Origin: CAVTAE01 sp051649365
GTDB lineage: Bacteria; Deinococcota; Deinococci; Deinococcales; Trueperaceae
NCBI GenBank assembly: GCA_051649365.1
Contig: JBOFGY010000279.1
Span: 1-24,635 of the forward strand
Reading direction: 5' to 3'
Length of the DNA stretch: 24,635 bases
Under the pieces are notes generated by a model. That model was not told where the DNA came from. It saw nothing but the letters and a program-made list of their open reading frames with translations, and did no database searches. A program made the position numbers and the translations under genes. Each line of letters starts with the position of its first letter. Positions within the stretch are counted from its first letter, which is position 1. Shown here piece by piece: positions 22,941 through 24,635 of the stretch.

Positions 22941-23318
22941 GTGCCAACGTTTAGTATTCAACAGGTCTCTACCAAAACAGGGTTGTCCATTGCCACCCTG
23001 CGCTATTACGAAAAGCTGGGGCTGCTAGCACCCAGCCGCGACGCGCAAAGCAATCACCGTCGCTACAGTGAAACCGACATTCAGTGGATTGGTTTTTTAT
23101 TATTGTTGCGCTCTACCAAAATGCCTCTCGAGACCATCAAATCTTACGGAGAACTCTTTTTACAGGGGCCTTCAACCTTGGCACAGCGCAGAGCTATTTT
23201 AGCAACACACGCACAAACGGTAGAGGCAAATGTATCAGAATTACAAGTAGCACTCGAGGTTATTCGCAAAAAGATGGCGCAGTATAAAAAACTAGAAAAA
23301 GCACTCAAGAAAGGTTAA
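22941..23318 (+). CDS. MerR family transcriptional regulator
   Basis: 125 aa. N-terminal winged helix: SIQQVSTKTGLSIATLRYYE and KLGLLAPSRDAQSNHRRYSE, followed by the second HTH (TDIQWIGFLLLLRSTKMPLE) and a C-terminal coiled coil (~residues 80-122) for dimerisation. No cysteines for metal binding and no separate effector domain, so it belongs to the small MerR group that senses unknown signals and often controls an adjacent oxidoreductase. GTG start from the promoter position. The short-chain dehydrogenase starts 2 bases after its stop, in one operon. Confidence 0.9.
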   Translation: MPTFSIQQVSTKTGLSIATLRYYEKLGLLAPSRDAQSNHRRYSETDIQWIGFLLLLRSTKMPLETIKSYGELFLQGPSTLAQRRAILATHAQTVEANVSELQVALEVIRKKMAQYKKLEKALKKG

Positions 23319-23320
23319 GA

Positions 23321-24154
23321 ATGAAAACAGCACTCGTTACAGGAACCTCTTCGGGAATTGGTTTTTCCACCGCCCTCGAACTTGCCAAAGCAGGTTTTGT
23401 CGTCACGGCGACGATGCGTGATATGGCAAAAAGTGAAACGCTTATGGCAAAGGCAAAAGACGAAGAAGTAACGCTCGAGCTACTTCAACTCGACGTTCAA
23501 GATGACACCTCCGTAAAAAACGCAGTTGCGGCATTGATACAAAAACATGGACGTATTGACGTACTTGTCAACAACGCAGGTGCAGGGTATTTGGGAACAC
23601 TCGAGCAGACCCCACTCGAAGACGCACAACGTGTTATGGACGTAAACTTTTTTGGTGTCTGGCGCGTGACGCAGGCAGTGTTACCTCACATGCGCGAACA
23701 AAAATCGGGAAGAATCATCAGCGTCTCCAGCATTGGTGGCTTGGTTGGTCAAGTGTTTAACGATGCCTACAGTGCTTCAAAATTTGCGCTCGAGGGCGCA
23801 ATGGAATCTTTAGCACCTGTTGTTAAAAAAATGGGCGTTCACGTTAGCCTCATTGAGCCTGGGCCGGTAAACACGGAATTCGTTGCCAACGTTGGCGGCT
23901 TGCTCAAACGTCAGCCTTTGGCGGGTGACCCCTACCTACTCTTGATGCAAACCTATATGAACTTTATTCAAAAGGCTTTTACAACAGGTCAAACCTCCGA
24001 TGATATTGCCAAGGTTATTCTGGAGGCTGCGACGGATGCAACACCACATTTTCGCTATGTAACGTCAGAAAACGCCAAACAACGCGTTTCCTTCAAATAT
24101 GTAGATATGACAGGTGACTCGGTTATAGCTGCAACGAGCACAGTGTTTAAGTAA
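23321..24154 (+). CDS. Short-chain dehydrogenase/reductase
   Basis: 277 aa, classical SDR. Cofactor motif TGTSSGIG at residues 7-14, DVQDD acidic step near 58, NNAG near 90, catalytic Ser in ISVSSIGG near 140 and YSASK (Tyr and Lys) near 155, then PGPVNTEF. It oxidises or reduces an alcohol/carbonyl with NAD(P); the substrate is unknown. AAAGG precedes the ATG, and the gene is co-transcribed with and presumably induced by the MerR regulator. A hairpin follows within 15 bases. Confidence 0.92.
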   Translation: MKTALVTGTSSGIGFSTALELAKAGFVVTATMRDMAKSETLMAKAKDEEVTLELLQLDVQDDTSVKNAVAALIQKHGRIDVLVNNAGAGYLGTLEQTPLEDAQRVMDVNFFGVWRVTQAVLPHMREQKSGRIISVSSIGGLVGQVFNDAYSASKFALEGAMESLAPVVKKMGVHVSLIEPGPVNTEFVANVGGLLKRQPLAGDPYLLLMQTYMNFIQKAFTTGQTSDDIAKVILEAATDATPHFRYVTSENAKQRVSFKYVDMTGDSVIAATSTVFK

Positions 24155-24164
24155 GAGTCTATTT

Positions 24165-24200
24165 TAGCCCCCCCATTTGTTTTACAGAAATTGGGGGCTA
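24165..24200. terminator. Bidirectional terminator hairpin
   Basis: TAGCCCCC (24165-24172) pairs with GGGGGCTA (24193-24200), with partial continuation of ATTT/AAAT inside. It lies between the convergent SDR and RidA genes. T runs are weak on both sides, so the efficiency is uncertain. Confidence 0.6.
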
Positions 24201-24257
24201 GAATAGGTACTAATTATAAAATGAACTGAGTGCTTGTCTTTTGATTGAAGATAAGAT

Positions 24258-24635
24258 TTACACACCATCCAATGCAATCACAGCGTCAACTTCAATGAGT
24301 GATACACGCAGTAAACTTTGAATGGTTGTTCGTGCTGGATAGGGTGCAGTAAAATAACGTGCGTAAATATCATTCATCGTGTAGTGGTCTTTTGTGTCGT
24401 AGAGATAGACATTAACCTTAATGGCATGGGCAAGTGTAACCCCCGAACTTTCTACAGCAGCTTTGAGATTTTCAAATACTTGCGTGGCTTGCTTTTCAAA
24501 ATCTCGTTCGACGAGTTGGCCTGTTGCAGGGTCAATCGGTAAAACGCCTGAAAGCCATAACTGCCTGCCACTGGTAATGATGCCATGTGAATACGGTTGT
24601 TGGGGTGTTAAAAGTTTGTCACTGATAAATTGTTC
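24258..24635 (-). CDS. RidA/YjgF family protein (partial, runs off the right edge)
   Basis: 125 codons on the minus strand, open to the window edge; the first few residues are missing. RidA-type proteins hydrolyse reactive enamine/imine intermediates (2-aminoacrylate) released by PLP dehydratases, or act as related deaminases. Family marks are PQQPYSHGIITSGRQLWLSG near the start, VFENLKAAVESSGVTL, KVNVYLYDTKDHYTMNDIY, PARTTIQ with the Arg that binds the substrate carboxylate, and EVDAVIAL at the end. Length to the edge fits a ~130-aa protein. Converges with the SDR gene. Confidence 0.9.
   Translation of the reverse strand, partial: EQFISDKLLTPQQPYSHGIITSGRQLWLSGVLPIDPATGQLVERDFEKQATQVFENLKAAVESSGVTLAHAIKVNVYLYDTKDHYTMNDIYARYFTAPYPARTTIQSLLRVSLIEVDAVIALDGV

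Noticed and set aside
1..24635. tRNA, rRNA or tmRNA genes
   Set aside because: I found no cloverleaf with a recognisable T-loop (GGTTCGAATCC type) or any rRNA segment on either strand.

Overview
Chromosomal window (24.6 kb, moderate GC) from a bacterium that I place, with moderate confidence, in Deinococcota (Deinococcus-Thermus) or a relative. The main arguments are a glutaminyl-tRNA synthetase carrying a C-terminal YqeY/GatB-like tail, as described for Deinococcus, and at least three promoters whose -10 box lies 6 bases before the start codon, which implies leaderless mRNAs. A striking genome signature is the palindrome CTCGAG: I counted about 79 copies by eye, where roughly 5-6 are expected. 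It is sparse in 1-2900 (2 copies) and 11580-14690 (4 copies), the two stretches that also look foreign or decayed.

Layout. 1-2893 (+): end of a thiazole/oxazole-modified peptide (TOMM) locus, with a YcaO cyclodehydratase tail (broken), an intact SagB-type FMN dehydrogenase, and an ABC-2 exporter (ATPase plus permease). 2933-4128 (-): citrate synthase with its own terminator and an unusual 11-bp tandem repeat upstream. 4366-5423 (+): two small paralogous genes of unknown function, each preceded by 11-bp direct repeats of a TCAGA core at the same distance from a -10-like hexamer. This is the best candidate here for an undescribed system. 5469-8352 (-): an operon of an FAD-dependent COG2509 oxidoreductase, a zinc-ribbon protein, a DUF4037 nucleotidyltransferase and a GNAT acetyltransferase stub. 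8431-8801 (+): an antitoxin-like gene followed by a truncated toxin. 8798-9115 (-): a small unknown gene. 9202-11577 (+): glnS.

11576-14590 is a graveyard: a deletion derivative of an IS1182-family element with perfect terminal inverted repeats, an IS701-family transposase broken by single-base frameshifts, and remnants of a glycoside hydrolase and an enolase-superfamily sugar-acid dehydratase, perhaps an old rhamnose catabolic locus.

14714-21369 is amino-acid metabolism: threonine synthase (+) with a strong terminator, then on the minus strand a Cys/Met PLP enzyme overlapping an S41 peptidase, a nested palindrome, and a homoserine dehydrogenase overlapping an aldehyde dehydrogenase. Homoserine dehydrogenase, threonine synthase and the Cys/Met enzyme together cover the homoserine branch point. 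21524-22699 (+) is a PucR-type regulator, divergent from the Cys/Met gene. 22941-24154 (+) is a MerR regulator plus short-chain dehydrogenase operon with a textbook 19-bp-spacer MerR promoter. A RidA-family gene (-) runs off the right edge.
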